From the NCBI RefSeq assembly GCF_000284015.1, contig NC_016943.1, forward strand, positions 62,001 to 126,000: a stretch of DNA of 64,000 nt. Direction: 5' to 3'. Below, one piece after another: positions 1-7,036 of this stretch (positions are counted from its first letter, which is position 1; every line of letters begins with the position of its first letter). Position numbers and translations under genes: made by a program. The DNA comes from Blastococcus saxobsidens DD2. GTDB lineage: Bacteria; Actinomycetota; Actinomycetes; Mycobacteriales; Geodermatophilaceae. The notes under the pieces were generated by a model. The model did no database searches. It saw only the letters and a list, made by a program, of their open reading frames with translations, and was not told where the DNA came from.

Positions 1-1
1 G

Positions 2-178
2 GTGGGCACGGCCGGGGACGGCACGGAGCACACCGGTGACAGCCGGATCGTCAGCCCGATGGGGGAGCTGCTGGCCACCGCTGCCGGCACCGAGACGCTC
101 GTGCTGGCCGACGTCGACGCCGCCGAGGTGGCGGCCACCCGCGACCGGCTGAGATTCCTGCCCGACCGGCGCGGCTGA
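2..178 (+). CDS. Nitrilase-superfamily amidohydrolase, C-terminal end (partial)
   Basis: Only the last 58 codons are inside the window. The frame reads GTAGDG..HTGDSRIVSPMGELLA and ends in RFLPDRRG. This is the typical C-terminus of carbon-nitrogen hydrolases of the omega-amidase type, in which a G.S.IV.P.G strand is followed by a helix and a final F..DRR. The catalytic Glu-Lys-Cys lie upstream, outside the window. The stop is only 7 bp from the stop of the convergent PRC-barrel gene. The family call is good; the substrate cannot be inferred. Confidence 0.75.
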   Translation: MGTAGDGTEHTGDSRIVSPMGELLATAAGTETLVLADVDAAEVAATRDRLRFLPDRRG

Positions 179-185
179 CCGTCCG

Positions 186-1028
186 TCAGCGGCCCGCCAC
201 GCCGCTCTCGTCGACGGTGATCTGCTCGCGCTCCACCTGCTCGGTCACCGTCTCCTGGCCCTGGACGATCTCGGTCCGCACCCGCACCCGCTCGACGGGC
301 ACCACCTCGACGGTGATGACCGGCCGCTCGCTGTGCAGGACGATCTCGCCGGGCAGCCCGCCGCTGGCCGCGTCCGCGGCGACGAGCGACTCGCCGCCGA
401 CCGCGTCCCCGGCCGGGTCGGCGTCCCCGAGCGGTATCTCCTCGAGGCGGACCTCCTCGCGCCGGATCGGCACGGTCACCTGCATCTCCTCGGTGACCAC
501 GTACTTCACCAGCCGCACCCGTCGGGCGATCACCCGCTCGGTGCCCACGCGCAGCCGCTCCTCGCTGCGGGTCATGGCGCCGTCGGTCTCGCCCGCCGTG
601 GCGGTGCCGGCCGCCGGGGGCGGGACCGGGGCCACCGCCGGCACGGCGACGGTGTCGGTAGGGCCGGCCAGCGGCGCGTCGGCGACCGGCGCCGTGGTGT
701 CCGCGTCCGCACGGCCGCCGTCCGTGATGCCGTAGTGCCGGCGCAGCTCCGCCTCCTCCCCGGGCTCGAGGTGGTTGCCGCTCATCGCCGGGGCGCTCTT
801 GACCGCCTCCGCGCTTACCGGCAGGCGCAGCGCACCGTCGTCCCAGGTCGCCTCCGCGGCCGGCACGACCGAGTGCCGGGTGCCGAAGAGGCCGGTGGTC
901 ACCGCGACCCACGTGGGTTCACCGGTCCGGTCGTCGACGAAAAAACTCTCGACGGTGCCCAGCTTGTCGCCACCGTCGCCGTAGGCGGTGCTGCCGATCG
1001 CGGCGGCCACCTCGCGCTCGCTCAACAT
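186..1028 (-). CDS. PRC-barrel / DUF2382 (YsnF-like) stress protein
   Basis: A 280-residue soluble protein. Residues 1-80 (VAAAIGSTAYGDGGDKLGTV, then a V..GLFGT strand) look like a PRC-barrel. An Ala/Pro-rich linker covers about 110-150. Residues 155-275 are a DUF2382 domain, with the typical RSEERL, R.VRL.KYVVTEE, VPIRREEVRLEE and E.PVITVEVVPVERVR strands. Such PRC-DUF2382 proteins are common in desiccation- and radiation-tolerant actinobacteria and are regarded as stress proteins; their biochemistry is not known. I chose the ATG at 1028, behind GGAGGGGAG, over a start 27 nt upstream. Confidence 0.85.
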   Translation of the reverse strand: MLSEREVAAAIGSTAYGDGGDKLGTVESFFVDDRTGEPTWVAVTTGLFGTRHSVVPAAEATWDDGALRLPVSAEAVKSAPAMSGNHLEPGEEAELRRHYGITDGGRADADTTAPVADAPLAGPTDTVAVPAVAPVPPPAAGTATAGETDGAMTRSEERLRVGTERVIARRVRLVKYVVTEEMQVTVPIRREEVRLEEIPLGDADPAGDAVGGESLVAADAASGGLPGEIVLHSERPVITVEVVPVERVRVRTEIVQGQETVTEQVEREQITVDESGVAGR

Positions 1029-1121
1029 GGGTCGGCTCCCCTCCGTGGGGCACACGCCGGTGCGCGCCCCTCCTCCCTGGCTGCCCAGCCGGGTGGCCGG
1101 ACGAACATCGCCGCCGCAGCG

Positions 1122-2084
1122 TCAGTGCGCGGGCAGCGCCAGATCGACGACGAGGGCGCGGTGGTCGCTGCCGGCGACCGGCACGTGCGCGCAGCCGGCG
1201 ACGGCGACGCGCGGGTCCACGAGGACGTGGTCGAGGGTCAGCCGGGGGAACCGCAGCCGGAGCGGGCGCCAGGTCCACACCCGCCCCCGCCCGACCGCCT
1301 GCGCCGCGTCGACGTAGCCGCGGGCCAGGACGGCCCGGAGCGCGGCGTGGTCGGGAGTGGCGTTGAAGTCGCCGGCCAGCACCCGGAGCGCATCGGGCGT
1401 GGGGGAGGGGAGCGCGGCGAGGTCCGCCGTCCAGCTCCGGACGGCGGCGGGCGAGGTGGCCGGCGGGCGGGTGTGCACCGCCGTCACCTCGAGGTCGGGG
1501 CTCCCGGCGACGGGCAGCCGGACGGTGGGCTGCTCGAAGCCGCCGGGCACCGCGCCGCGCGCGGCCACGGGCCACCGGCTCCAGACGGCGCCCGAGGCGG
1601 AGACGACGCTGCCCCGCCGTGCCGGGACGGCGTGGGAGTGGGGGAGCTCCCGGTGCAGGCCGGCGCCGGTCAGGCGCCGTTCCGCGTCGGGCGTGAGTTC
1701 CTGCACGACCAGGACGTCGACGGCATGCCGGCGGACGAGCTCGAGGACGGGCTCGGCCGGGACGAGTCCCAGCCGCAGGCTCACCGTGGCGACCCGCACC
1801 CTCGCGCCCTCGGGCGGGACAGCTCCCGCCCGTCTGCGTGAGGACAGCACCGCGGCGCCCAGGGCCGCGCCGGCGCCGGCGGCCAGGAGCGCGCCGGTGC
1901 GCGACCCGCTGCGGACGGCCGCGGTCAGCGGGACGACCGCGGTGAGCGCTGCGTAGGGCGTGAACGCCAGCGCCGGCACCAGCGGGAAGCCGCGCTCGGT
2001 CCCGGTTCCGCGCACCAGCGCCCACACCGCCCAGGGCAGGGCCATCGCCGGGGTCCACCGGCGGTCGGGGCGCTTCGAGGCCAT
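1122..2084 (-). CDS. Membrane-anchored endonuclease/exonuclease/phosphatase family protein
   Basis: 320 residues. The first ~90 form three hydrophobic segments (PWAVWAL, FTPYAALTAVVPL, AGAGAALGAAVL). A metal-dependent EEP hydrolase domain follows, with the Glu of VVQELTPDA, the Asp-Asn of AGDFNATPDH, the Asp-His of LDHVLVD and the closing GSDHRALV. All catalytic positions are present, so it is probably active on a phosphodiester or phosphate ester; DNase, sphingomyelinase-like and inositol-phosphatase activities cannot be told apart. It diverges from the CYTH gene. The ATG at 2084 was chosen because residues upstream lack family character. Confidence 0.82.
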   Translation of the reverse strand: MASKRPDRRWTPAMALPWAVWALVRGTGTERGFPLVPALAFTPYAALTAVVPLTAAVRSGSRTGALLAAGAGAALGAAVLSSRRRAGAVPPEGARVRVATVSLRLGLVPAEPVLELVRRHAVDVLVVQELTPDAERRLTGAGLHRELPHSHAVPARRGSVVSASGAVWSRWPVAARGAVPGGFEQPTVRLPVAGSPDLEVTAVHTRPPATSPAAVRSWTADLAALPSPTPDALRVLAGDFNATPDHAALRAVLARGYVDAAQAVGRGRVWTWRPLRLRFPRLTLDHVLVDPRVAVAGCAHVPVAGSDHRALVVDLALPAH

Positions 2085-2135
2085 GGCGGTCAACGTAGCC
2101 AGCGGGCGGGGGAGCTGCTGGCCGGTGTGGTGTCC

Positions 2136-2141
2136 TACGGT
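2136..2141 (+). promoter_or_regulatory. -10 box (TACGGT) of the CYTH gene, leaderless
   Basis: TACGGT is followed by six bases (CGGCCC) and then GTG at 2148, so transcription should begin at or next to the start codon. The same geometry recurs before many genes of the window. No clear -35 was identified. Confidence 0.5.
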
Positions 2142-2147
2142 CGGCCC

Positions 2148-2774
2148 GTGGTTTCCGAGCAGCTCGAGATCGAGCGGAAGTTCGACGTCGACGCGGCGTT
2201 CGTACCGCCCCCGCTCGACGGCGTCCCAGGTGTCGCCGCCGTCGACCCCCCGGTGACGCACGAGCTGGCAGCGGTCTACCACGACACGGCCGACCTCCGG
2301 CTGGTCCGCGGCCGGGTCACGCTGCGCCGGCGCACCGGGGGGCCGGACGAGGGCTGGCACCTGAAGCTGCCCGCCGGTACGGCGCGCCGTGAGCTGCACC
2401 TGCCGCTGGACCGCGGTCTGGGCACCGCACCTCCCGAGCTGCTGGAGATGGTGGCCGACCTGCTGCAGGGGGAGCGTCCGGCGCCGGTGGTCGTGCTCCG
2501 GACCCGTCGGGTGGTCACCGCGCTGCGGGACGCGTCCGGCCGGGTGCTGGCCGAGTTGGCCGACGACACGGTGACGGCGACCGTGGCGGCGGGGGGCCAG
2601 GACGAGGCGCCGGAGGTGCGGTCCTGGCGGGAGGTCGAGGTGGAGCTGGTCGACGGCGACGAGCCGCTGCTGAGCGCCGTCGGCGACGCGCTGGTGGCCG
2701 CCGGTGCCCAGCCGTCGCCACGGGCCTCCAAGGTGGCCTTCGCGCTCTCCTCCCGGCTGGGCGGCGCGGGCTGA
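2148..2774 (+). CDS. CYTH domain protein (triphosphate tunnel metalloenzyme)
   Basis: 208 residues. The signature ExExK appears as EIERKFDV at residues 6-10. It is followed by YHDTADLRL, the basic strand LRRRTGG and GWHLKLPAG, and later by RTRRVV and EVEVELVDG, all standard tunnel strands with alternating charged residues. CYTH enzymes bind triphosphates (inorganic PPPi, thiamine triphosphate or ATP) with a divalent metal. No CHAD domain is fused, so the substrate is open; triphosphatase is the conservative reading. The GTG at 2148 is preferred over GTGs at 2127 and 2130 because of the -10 box six bases before it and because the family starts just before ExExK. Confidence 0.85.
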   Translation: MVSEQLEIERKFDVDAAFVPPPLDGVPGVAAVDPPVTHELAAVYHDTADLRLVRGRVTLRRRTGGPDEGWHLKLPAGTARRELHLPLDRGLGTAPPELLEMVADLLQGERPAPVVVLRTRRVVTALRDASGRVLAELADDTVTATVAAGGQDEAPEVRSWREVEVELVDGDEPLLSAVGDALVAAGAQPSPRASKVAFALSSRLGGAG

Positions 2775-2874
2775 CCCGGCCTCCGGGAACGCCGCGCCGT
2801 TCCTGATCGTCCACCCTCTGCGCCCGGTGCACCCGCACCCGCGTCACCGCACCCTGGAGCCCCGGAGGCCGTTG

Positions 2875-4227
2875 TTGTCCGTCATCGGCCTGCTGGGTTT
2901 CGGGACCGTGGTCCTCCTGGCCGTCGGGTTGCTGCACGCCTACCTCTGGTTCCGGCTGGTCAGGAGCACCACCGGGCCCGGCCGGCTGCGCCGCCGGCTG
3001 ACCGCGCTCACCGTGGTGCTGGCCGTGCTGCCGGTCGCGGCGGTGCTCTCCCGCGGGGCGCTCTCGATCGACGCCGCCTCCCCGTTGAGCTGGATCGGCT
3101 ACAGCTGGCTGGGTATCGCCCTCTACGCCGTCCTGGCGCTGGTCGTCCTGGAGCCCGTGCGCTGGGCGGGCAACCGGTGGATCACGAAGAACACCTCCGG
3201 AACGGTCGTCCCGAGTGGGCCCCGGAGGGGTCCGGGCAGGGACGACGAAGCGGCTCAGCGTGAGTCGGGGACGGCAGTTGATCGCAATGCCGTCCGGCAG
3301 CACGGCGATGTGCAGAGCGCCGTCCGGGAGGACGGTGGTGTCGCAACCGATGTGCACAGCGAGGACGGGGACCCCGCGGCCATCGACCGGCGGCGCTTCC
3401 TCGCCCGGGGTCTGGCGGTGACGGCCGGCGCGGTGGCGCTCGGCACTGCCGGCACCGGCGCCTACTTCGCCAACGCCGCACCGGTGGTGCGCCGGGTGCC
3501 GGTGGCGCTGCCCGGGCTGGACCCGGCCCTCGACGGGCTGCGGATCGTCACCTTCTCCGATGGTCACCTCTCGGCCACGTACGGCGGCCGGCGGTTCGAG
3601 CGGCTGGTGGAGATCGTCAAAGAGCAGCGCCCCGACGTCGTGGCGATCGTCGGGGACCTGGTCGACGGGAACGTCGACGAGCTGCGAGAGGACGTGGCGC
3701 CGCTGGCCGACCTGGTCAGCGAGCAGGGCGTCTACTTCGTCACCGGCAACCACGAGTACTTCGTGGACACCCGGGCCTGGATGCGGCACCTGCCGACCCT
3801 CGGCGTGGACGTGCTGCGCAACGAACGGGTGGCGATCGGCCGCGGTGGCGCGACCTTCGACCTCGCCGGCATCGACGACCGCACGGCCGCGCGCTCCGGC
3901 CTCCCCGGTCACGGCGCCGACCTCGACGCCGCGCTGGACGGACGCGACGACTCGACGCCGGTCGTCCTGCTCGCGCACCAGCCGGTGATGGTGGAGCAGG
4001 CCGCTGCGGCGGGCGTGGACCTCCAGCTGTCCGGGCACACGCACGGCGGTCAGCTGTGGCCCTTCGACTACGCCATCCGGTTGGACCAGCCGACGGTGGA
4101 GGGCCTCTCCCGACACGGCGACACCCAGCTGTACGTCACGTCGGGAGCCGGGTACTGGGGCCCGCCGATGCGGATCGGGGCGCGTCCGGAGGTCACCGTG
4201 GTGGAACTGCGGGCGCCCCGCACGTGA
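2875..4227 (+). CDS. Membrane metallophosphoesterase with internal Tat-like segment
   Basis: 450 residues. Three membrane segments (about 2-28, 44-62, 73-95) precede a hydrophilic acidic linker. DRRRFLARG with a hydrophobic stretch follows at about 173-200, resembling a twin-arginine signal but placed internally. The phosphoesterase domain starts near 220: FSDGHLS (D.H), GDLVDGN (GD..D), GNHEYF (GNHE), AHQPVM and GHTHGGQ. All metal ligands are visible. Related proteins (YkuE type) are extracytoplasmic, so the domain is probably outside the cell. The TTG at 2875 lies 6 nt behind GGAGG; another TTG one codon upstream is too close. Confidence 0.85.
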   Translation: MSVIGLLGFGTVVLLAVGLLHAYLWFRLVRSTTGPGRLRRRLTALTVVLAVLPVAAVLSRGALSIDAASPLSWIGYSWLGIALYAVLALVVLEPVRWAGNRWITKNTSGTVVPSGPRRGPGRDDEAAQRESGTAVDRNAVRQHGDVQSAVREDGGVATDVHSEDGDPAAIDRRRFLARGLAVTAGAVALGTAGTGAYFANAAPVVRRVPVALPGLDPALDGLRIVTFSDGHLSATYGGRRFERLVEIVKEQRPDVVAIVGDLVDGNVDELREDVAPLADLVSEQGVYFVTGNHEYFVDTRAWMRHLPTLGVDVLRNERVAIGRGGATFDLAGIDDRTAARSGLPGHGADLDAALDGRDDSTPVVLLAHQPVMVEQAAAAGVDLQLSGHTHGGQLWPFDYAIRLDQPTVEGLSRHGDTQLYVTSGAGYWGPPMRIGARPEVTVVELRAPRT

Positions 4228-4273
4228 GCTGTCCCAGCCCCTCCGGATGTGACGTCTCATACGACATGACGAC

Positions 4274-4283
4274 CAGACGTCTG
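4274..4283 (+). promoter_or_regulatory. Palindrome CAGACGTCTG, candidate GntR operator
   Basis: A perfect 10-bp palindrome lies 10 bp upstream of the -10 box of the GntR gene, between -35 and -10. A related GACGTC sits about 23 bp further upstream. The position fits autoregulation; assignment to this GntR protein is inference. Confidence 0.3.
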
Positions 4284-4292
4284 CTCTGGCAG

Positions 4293-4298
4293 TACCTT
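4293..4298 (+). promoter_or_regulatory. -10 box (TACCTT) of the GntR gene, leaderless
   Basis: TACCTT, seven bases, then GTG at 4306. No Shine-Dalgarno sequence precedes the start, which agrees with a leaderless transcript. Confidence 0.45.
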
Positions 4299-4305
4299 TG
4301 ACCGC

Positions 4306-5046
4306 GTGGTGAGCCCCGTCTCCGGACCGAAGTACCTGTCGGTCCGCGAGAATCTGCGGCGCCGGGTCGCCGCGCTGCCCGAGATGACCCTGCTGCCACC
4401 GGAGCCCGTGCTGTGCGCCGAGTACGGCGTCAGCCGGATCACGCTGCGACGGGCGGTGGACGGCCTGGTCGCCGACGGGCACCTCGTGCGGGAGCAGGGT
4501 CGGGGCACGTACGTGACCCGACCGGCGATCCGGCACGAGTACCGCGAGAGCTTCGTGCACCGGATCGCGGGGTTCAACTCGGTCATGACCGAGCAGGGCG
4601 CCCAGGTCGGGACGACGGTCCTCACCCAGCGGATCGTGCCGGCGCCGGCCGCGGTCGGGACCGAGCTCACGCTGGATTCCGCGGCCGACGTCGTCGAGCT
4701 GGTCCGGCTGCGCAGCGTCGACGGTGCGCCGAACCACGTCGCGCACAGCTTCCTGCCCGCGAAGCTCTACCCCGCGGCCGCGGTGGAAGACTTCCGCCAG
4801 GGCTCCCTGTACGACTACCTGCGGCGGGAGTACGGCGCCGATCTGGCGCACGGGCGCATCGTCGTCGACGTCGGCACCGCCGCGCCCGAGGAGGCCGAGC
4901 TGCTCCGGGTGGTGGCCGGTTCCCCCCTGCTGGTGGTGCGCACCACCGTCCGCGACGGTGGCGGCCGCCCGCTGGTGCACAGCTTCTCCCGGTTGCGGCC
5001 GGACGTCAGCCAGGTGGAGTTCGAGGTGTCGGTGGGAGGACGCTGA
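4306..5046 (+). CDS. GntR-family transcriptional regulator, HutC/UTRA type
   Basis: 246 residues. Residues 10-75 are a winged helix of the GntR kind: LPPEPVLCAEYGVSRITLRRAVDGLVADGHLVREQGRGTYV. From about 90 a UTRA ligand domain follows (FNSVMTEQGAQVGTTVL, ELVRLRSVDGAP, SFLPAKLYPA, LLVVRTTVRDGGGRPLVHSFSRLRPD). HutC-type regulators are usually repressors released by a small metabolite. The next gene, for an SRPBCC protein, begins 1 nt after this stop and should be cotranscribed. No transporter or catabolic gene adjoins, so the effector is unknown. Confidence 0.88.
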   Translation: MVSPVSGPKYLSVRENLRRRVAALPEMTLLPPEPVLCAEYGVSRITLRRAVDGLVADGHLVREQGRGTYVTRPAIRHEYRESFVHRIAGFNSVMTEQGAQVGTTVLTQRIVPAPAAVGTELTLDSAADVVELVRLRSVDGAPNHVAHSFLPAKLYPAAAVEDFRQGSLYDYLRREYGADLAHGRIVVDVGTAAPEEAELLRVVAGSPLLVVRTTVRDGGGRPLVHSFSRLRPDVSQVEFEVSVGGR

Positions 5047-5047
5047 G

Positions 5048-5515
5048 ATGACCACGGCGACCGGCGTCCGCGAGGTCCCCCAGCCCCCGGCCGAGGTGTG
5101 GCGGGCGCTGGCGGTGCTCGAGCCGTACTGCGCCGTCTGCGACGTCTCCTACGTCGTCGACCGGGCCGGCTCGGGCCCGCAGGTCGGGACGACGTTCGTC
5201 TGCGCCCCCGGCGAGCTCGCCGGCGCTGCGCCCCGGCCGGGGTCCCCGCGCGGGGAGATCCTCGCCTGGGACGAACCCCGGCTGGTGGTCACCCGGCTGG
5301 ACCTGACCCCGGAGACCTGGACGACGCGGCTCGAGCTGGCCGGGACGTCCGCCGGTGGGACCCAGGTCTCCATCACCGTCACCCACGAGCCGGTGGGTGG
5401 CCGGGTCGTCCGTCGGCTGCAGCGGGGCGCGATGCGGCGGCTGGTGCGGCGGACCGTGGACGCGGAACTGGCGAAGGTGCCCGCCCACGTGGCCCGCGCC
5501 GCGAATACCGCGTGA
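5048..5515 (+). CDS. SRPBCC (polyketide cyclase/START-like) family protein
   Basis: 155 residues with the helix-grip pattern: REVPQPPAEVWRAL at the N-terminus, GTTFVCAPG, GEILAWDEPRLVVTRLDL, W.TRLELAGTSAGGTQVSITVTHEP, and a long amphipathic C-terminal helix (RRTVDAELAKV). Such proteins bind hydrophobic ligands or act as cyclases or hydratases; no catalytic residue stands out. It follows the GntR gene after 1 nt and is presumably translated from the end of that gene (GGAGG 7 nt before the ATG). A role in detecting or handling the GntR ligand is possible but unproven. Confidence 0.75.
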   Translation: MTTATGVREVPQPPAEVWRALAVLEPYCAVCDVSYVVDRAGSGPQVGTTFVCAPGELAGAAPRPGSPRGEILAWDEPRLVVTRLDLTPETWTTRLELAGTSAGGTQVSITVTHEPVGGRVVRRLQRGAMRRLVRRTVDAELAKVPAHVARAANTA

Positions 5516-5653
5516 ACGACGCTGATCACAAGCTCGATCGAGGGAATGACGCATCACTGTAACGCTGCGGGGTACTGGAGCGGGTCGTGCACCGGCGTGG
5601 TGCGCCCGGCTTCCTGCCGGAACCGCAGCGCCGGTCGAACGAAGGAGAACGCT

Positions 5654-5929
5654 GTGTTCGACATTCTCGGTCTCATCGTGATCGGCCTGGTCATCGGCGC
5701 GCTCGCCCGGCTGATCCTTCCCGGCAAGCAGTCCATCAGCATCGTCGCGACCCTGCTGCTGGGTGTCCTCGGCGCGGTCATCGGTGGCTTCATCGCCAGC
5801 CTGTTCGGCGCCGGCGACATCTTCGAGCTCAACGTCGTGGGTTTCGTGATCGCCGTCGTCGCCGCTCTCGTGCTGGTCGGTGCCTACGCGGGCATGGCGG
5901 GCCGGTCGGGCCGCGCCGTCCGGCACTGA
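5654..5929 (+). CDS. GlsB/YeaQ/YmgE family membrane protein
   Basis: 91 residues with three transmembrane segments: ILGLIVIGLVIGALARLILPG, a middle segment LLLGVLGAVIGGFIASLFG, and VVGFVIAVVAALVLVGAYAG. The G-A-L-A-R-L..PG and the G.IGG repeat are diagnostic for the transglycosylase-associated (GlsB/YeaQ) family, small inner-membrane proteins linked to general stress responses. The GTG at 5654 has GGAG 6 nt upstream, and upstream codons encode nothing membrane-like. A GGGTAC about 80 nt upstream recalls alternative-sigma -10 boxes, but no matching -35 was convincing. Confidence 0.88.
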   Translation: MFDILGLIVIGLVIGALARLILPGKQSISIVATLLLGVLGAVIGGFIASLFGAGDIFELNVVGFVIAVVAALVLVGAYAGMAGRSGRAVRH

Positions 5930-5950
5930 CCCGGCCGGTCGCCGGGGGAG

Positions 5951-6589
5951 TCAGAGCTCGACGGTCTCCCCCGGGGCCAGCCGGCCGATCGGGGTCGGGG
6001 TCCCCGGGCCCCGTTCCCCGAGCAGCCCGTGGACGACGCCGAGGCCCGTGTCGTTGAGCAGCCCGTCGTGCACCGCGAACGCCTGGTCGGCGTGGACCTC
6101 CCGCACGTAGTCGATGACGTCGGCCGTCCGGGACCACGGGGCCTGCAGGGGCAGGAGCAGCGTCGCGACGGGCACCTCGGGCACCGTGAACGCGTCGCCC
6201 GGATGGAAGACCAGGCCGTCCACCAGGAAACCGATGTTCGCCACCCGGGGCAGGTCCGGGTGGATCTCCGCGTGCAGCTCCCCGTGCACCCGGACGTCGA
6301 AGCCCGCGACCGTGATCGCGTCGCCGTGGCCGACCACGTGCACCCGGTCCCCGGCCCCCTCCAGCAGGGCCGCCACGGACCGGTTGGTCCACACCTCGAG
6401 ACCCGGATTCCCCTCCAGCGCGGCACGCAGCCGGTCCGGCACCACGTGGTCCGCGTGCTCGTGCGTGACCAGGACCGCGCCGGCGCCCTCGAGCGCGGCC
6501 GGGTCGGTGAATGCGCCCGGGTCGATGACCAGACGCCGGTCCCCGTCGGTGAGCACGACGCAGGCGTGCCCGTGCTTGGTGAGCTCCAT
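5951..6589 (-). CDS. MBL-fold metal-dependent hydrolase (UlaG-like)
   Basis: 212 residues. Begins MELTKHGHACVVL. Metal-binding motif VTHEHADHVVPDRL (HxHxDH) at about 54-66, a second ligand in GELHAEIHPDLP, the acidic ligand in FHPGDAFTVPE, and the final His of AVHDGLLND. This is the compact beta-lactamase fold of UlaG-like proteins that cleave phosphodiester or lactone bonds. It converges on the GlsB gene. The start at 6589 is leaderless: CAGGAT at 6596-6601 on the minus strand, six bases from the ATG. Confidence 0.83.
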   Translation of the reverse strand: MELTKHGHACVVLTDGDRRLVIDPGAFTDPAALEGAGAVLVTHEHADHVVPDRLRAALEGNPGLEVWTNRSVAALLEGAGDRVHVVGHGDAITVAGFDVRVHGELHAEIHPDLPRVANIGFLVDGLVFHPGDAFTVPEVPVATLLLPLQAPWSRTADVIDYVREVHADQAFAVHDGLLNDTGLGVVHGLLGERGPGTPTPIGRLAPGETVEL

Positions 6590-6715
6590 GACCGCATCCT
6601 GGCACCCGGCCGCCACACCGCGCGCCGGATCCCCCGGCGCCGGATCTCCTCCTTCCGGGGGAGATCCGGCGCCGCATCGGTTATCGGGGCCGGCGGTGCT
6701 GCCGACGTCCTTCCC

Positions 6716-6934
6716 ATGATGTCCGTGACGACCGTCTTCGCCGCCGCCCGCAGCCGGGCCCACGGCCCGACGGCTGCCCTGTGGCACGCCGTCGAGGTGC
6801 ACCGGCCGGCGGCCGAGGTGGACGGCGCCTGCGAGCTGACCGTCTGCGGCACGCTGGCCCGGGTCAGCCCCGGCGAGCAGTGGCCGGTGCGCGCCACCGA
6901 CGTCTGCCCGGCCTGCGTGTCCCTGGCCCGGTGA
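6716..6934 (+). CDS. Small hypothetical protein with paired cysteines
   Basis: 72 residues starting MMSVTTVFAAARSRAHGP and ending TDVCPACVSLAR. It carries four cysteines: two in ACELTVCG and a CPAC pair at the end, spaced like a small zinc-binding knuckle. No family is recognised for certain, although short proteins of this pattern occur in related actinobacteria. Two adjacent ATGs (6716 and 6719) are possible starts; no clear ribosome binding site. It converges on the large LuxR gene, 102 bp away. Codon use and third-position G/C fit a real gene. Confidence 0.5.
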   Translation: MMSVTTVFAAARSRAHGPTAALWHAVEVHRPAAEVDGACELTVCGTLARVSPGEQWPVRATDVCPACVSLAR

Positions 6935-7036
6935 ACGCGTCGCCGGCGACGGCGACCCCTGAACGCCTTGCTGTCGGGTCGGAACCGCCCGCCCGGCGGC
7001 AGGTGCACACGTCCCGCGGGGCTGGTCCGGGTCGGT

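Noticed and set aside
2515-5055. Long open frame on the minus strand opposite the metallophosphoesterase and GntR genes
   Set aside because: It is antisense to genes with clear motifs; its product is His/Arg/Pro-rich without any domain. Stop codons are rare at this G+C content.
5560-5580. A SigB-type promoter (GGGTAC) for the GlsB gene
   Set aside because: No matching GTTT-like -35 at the right spacing was found.
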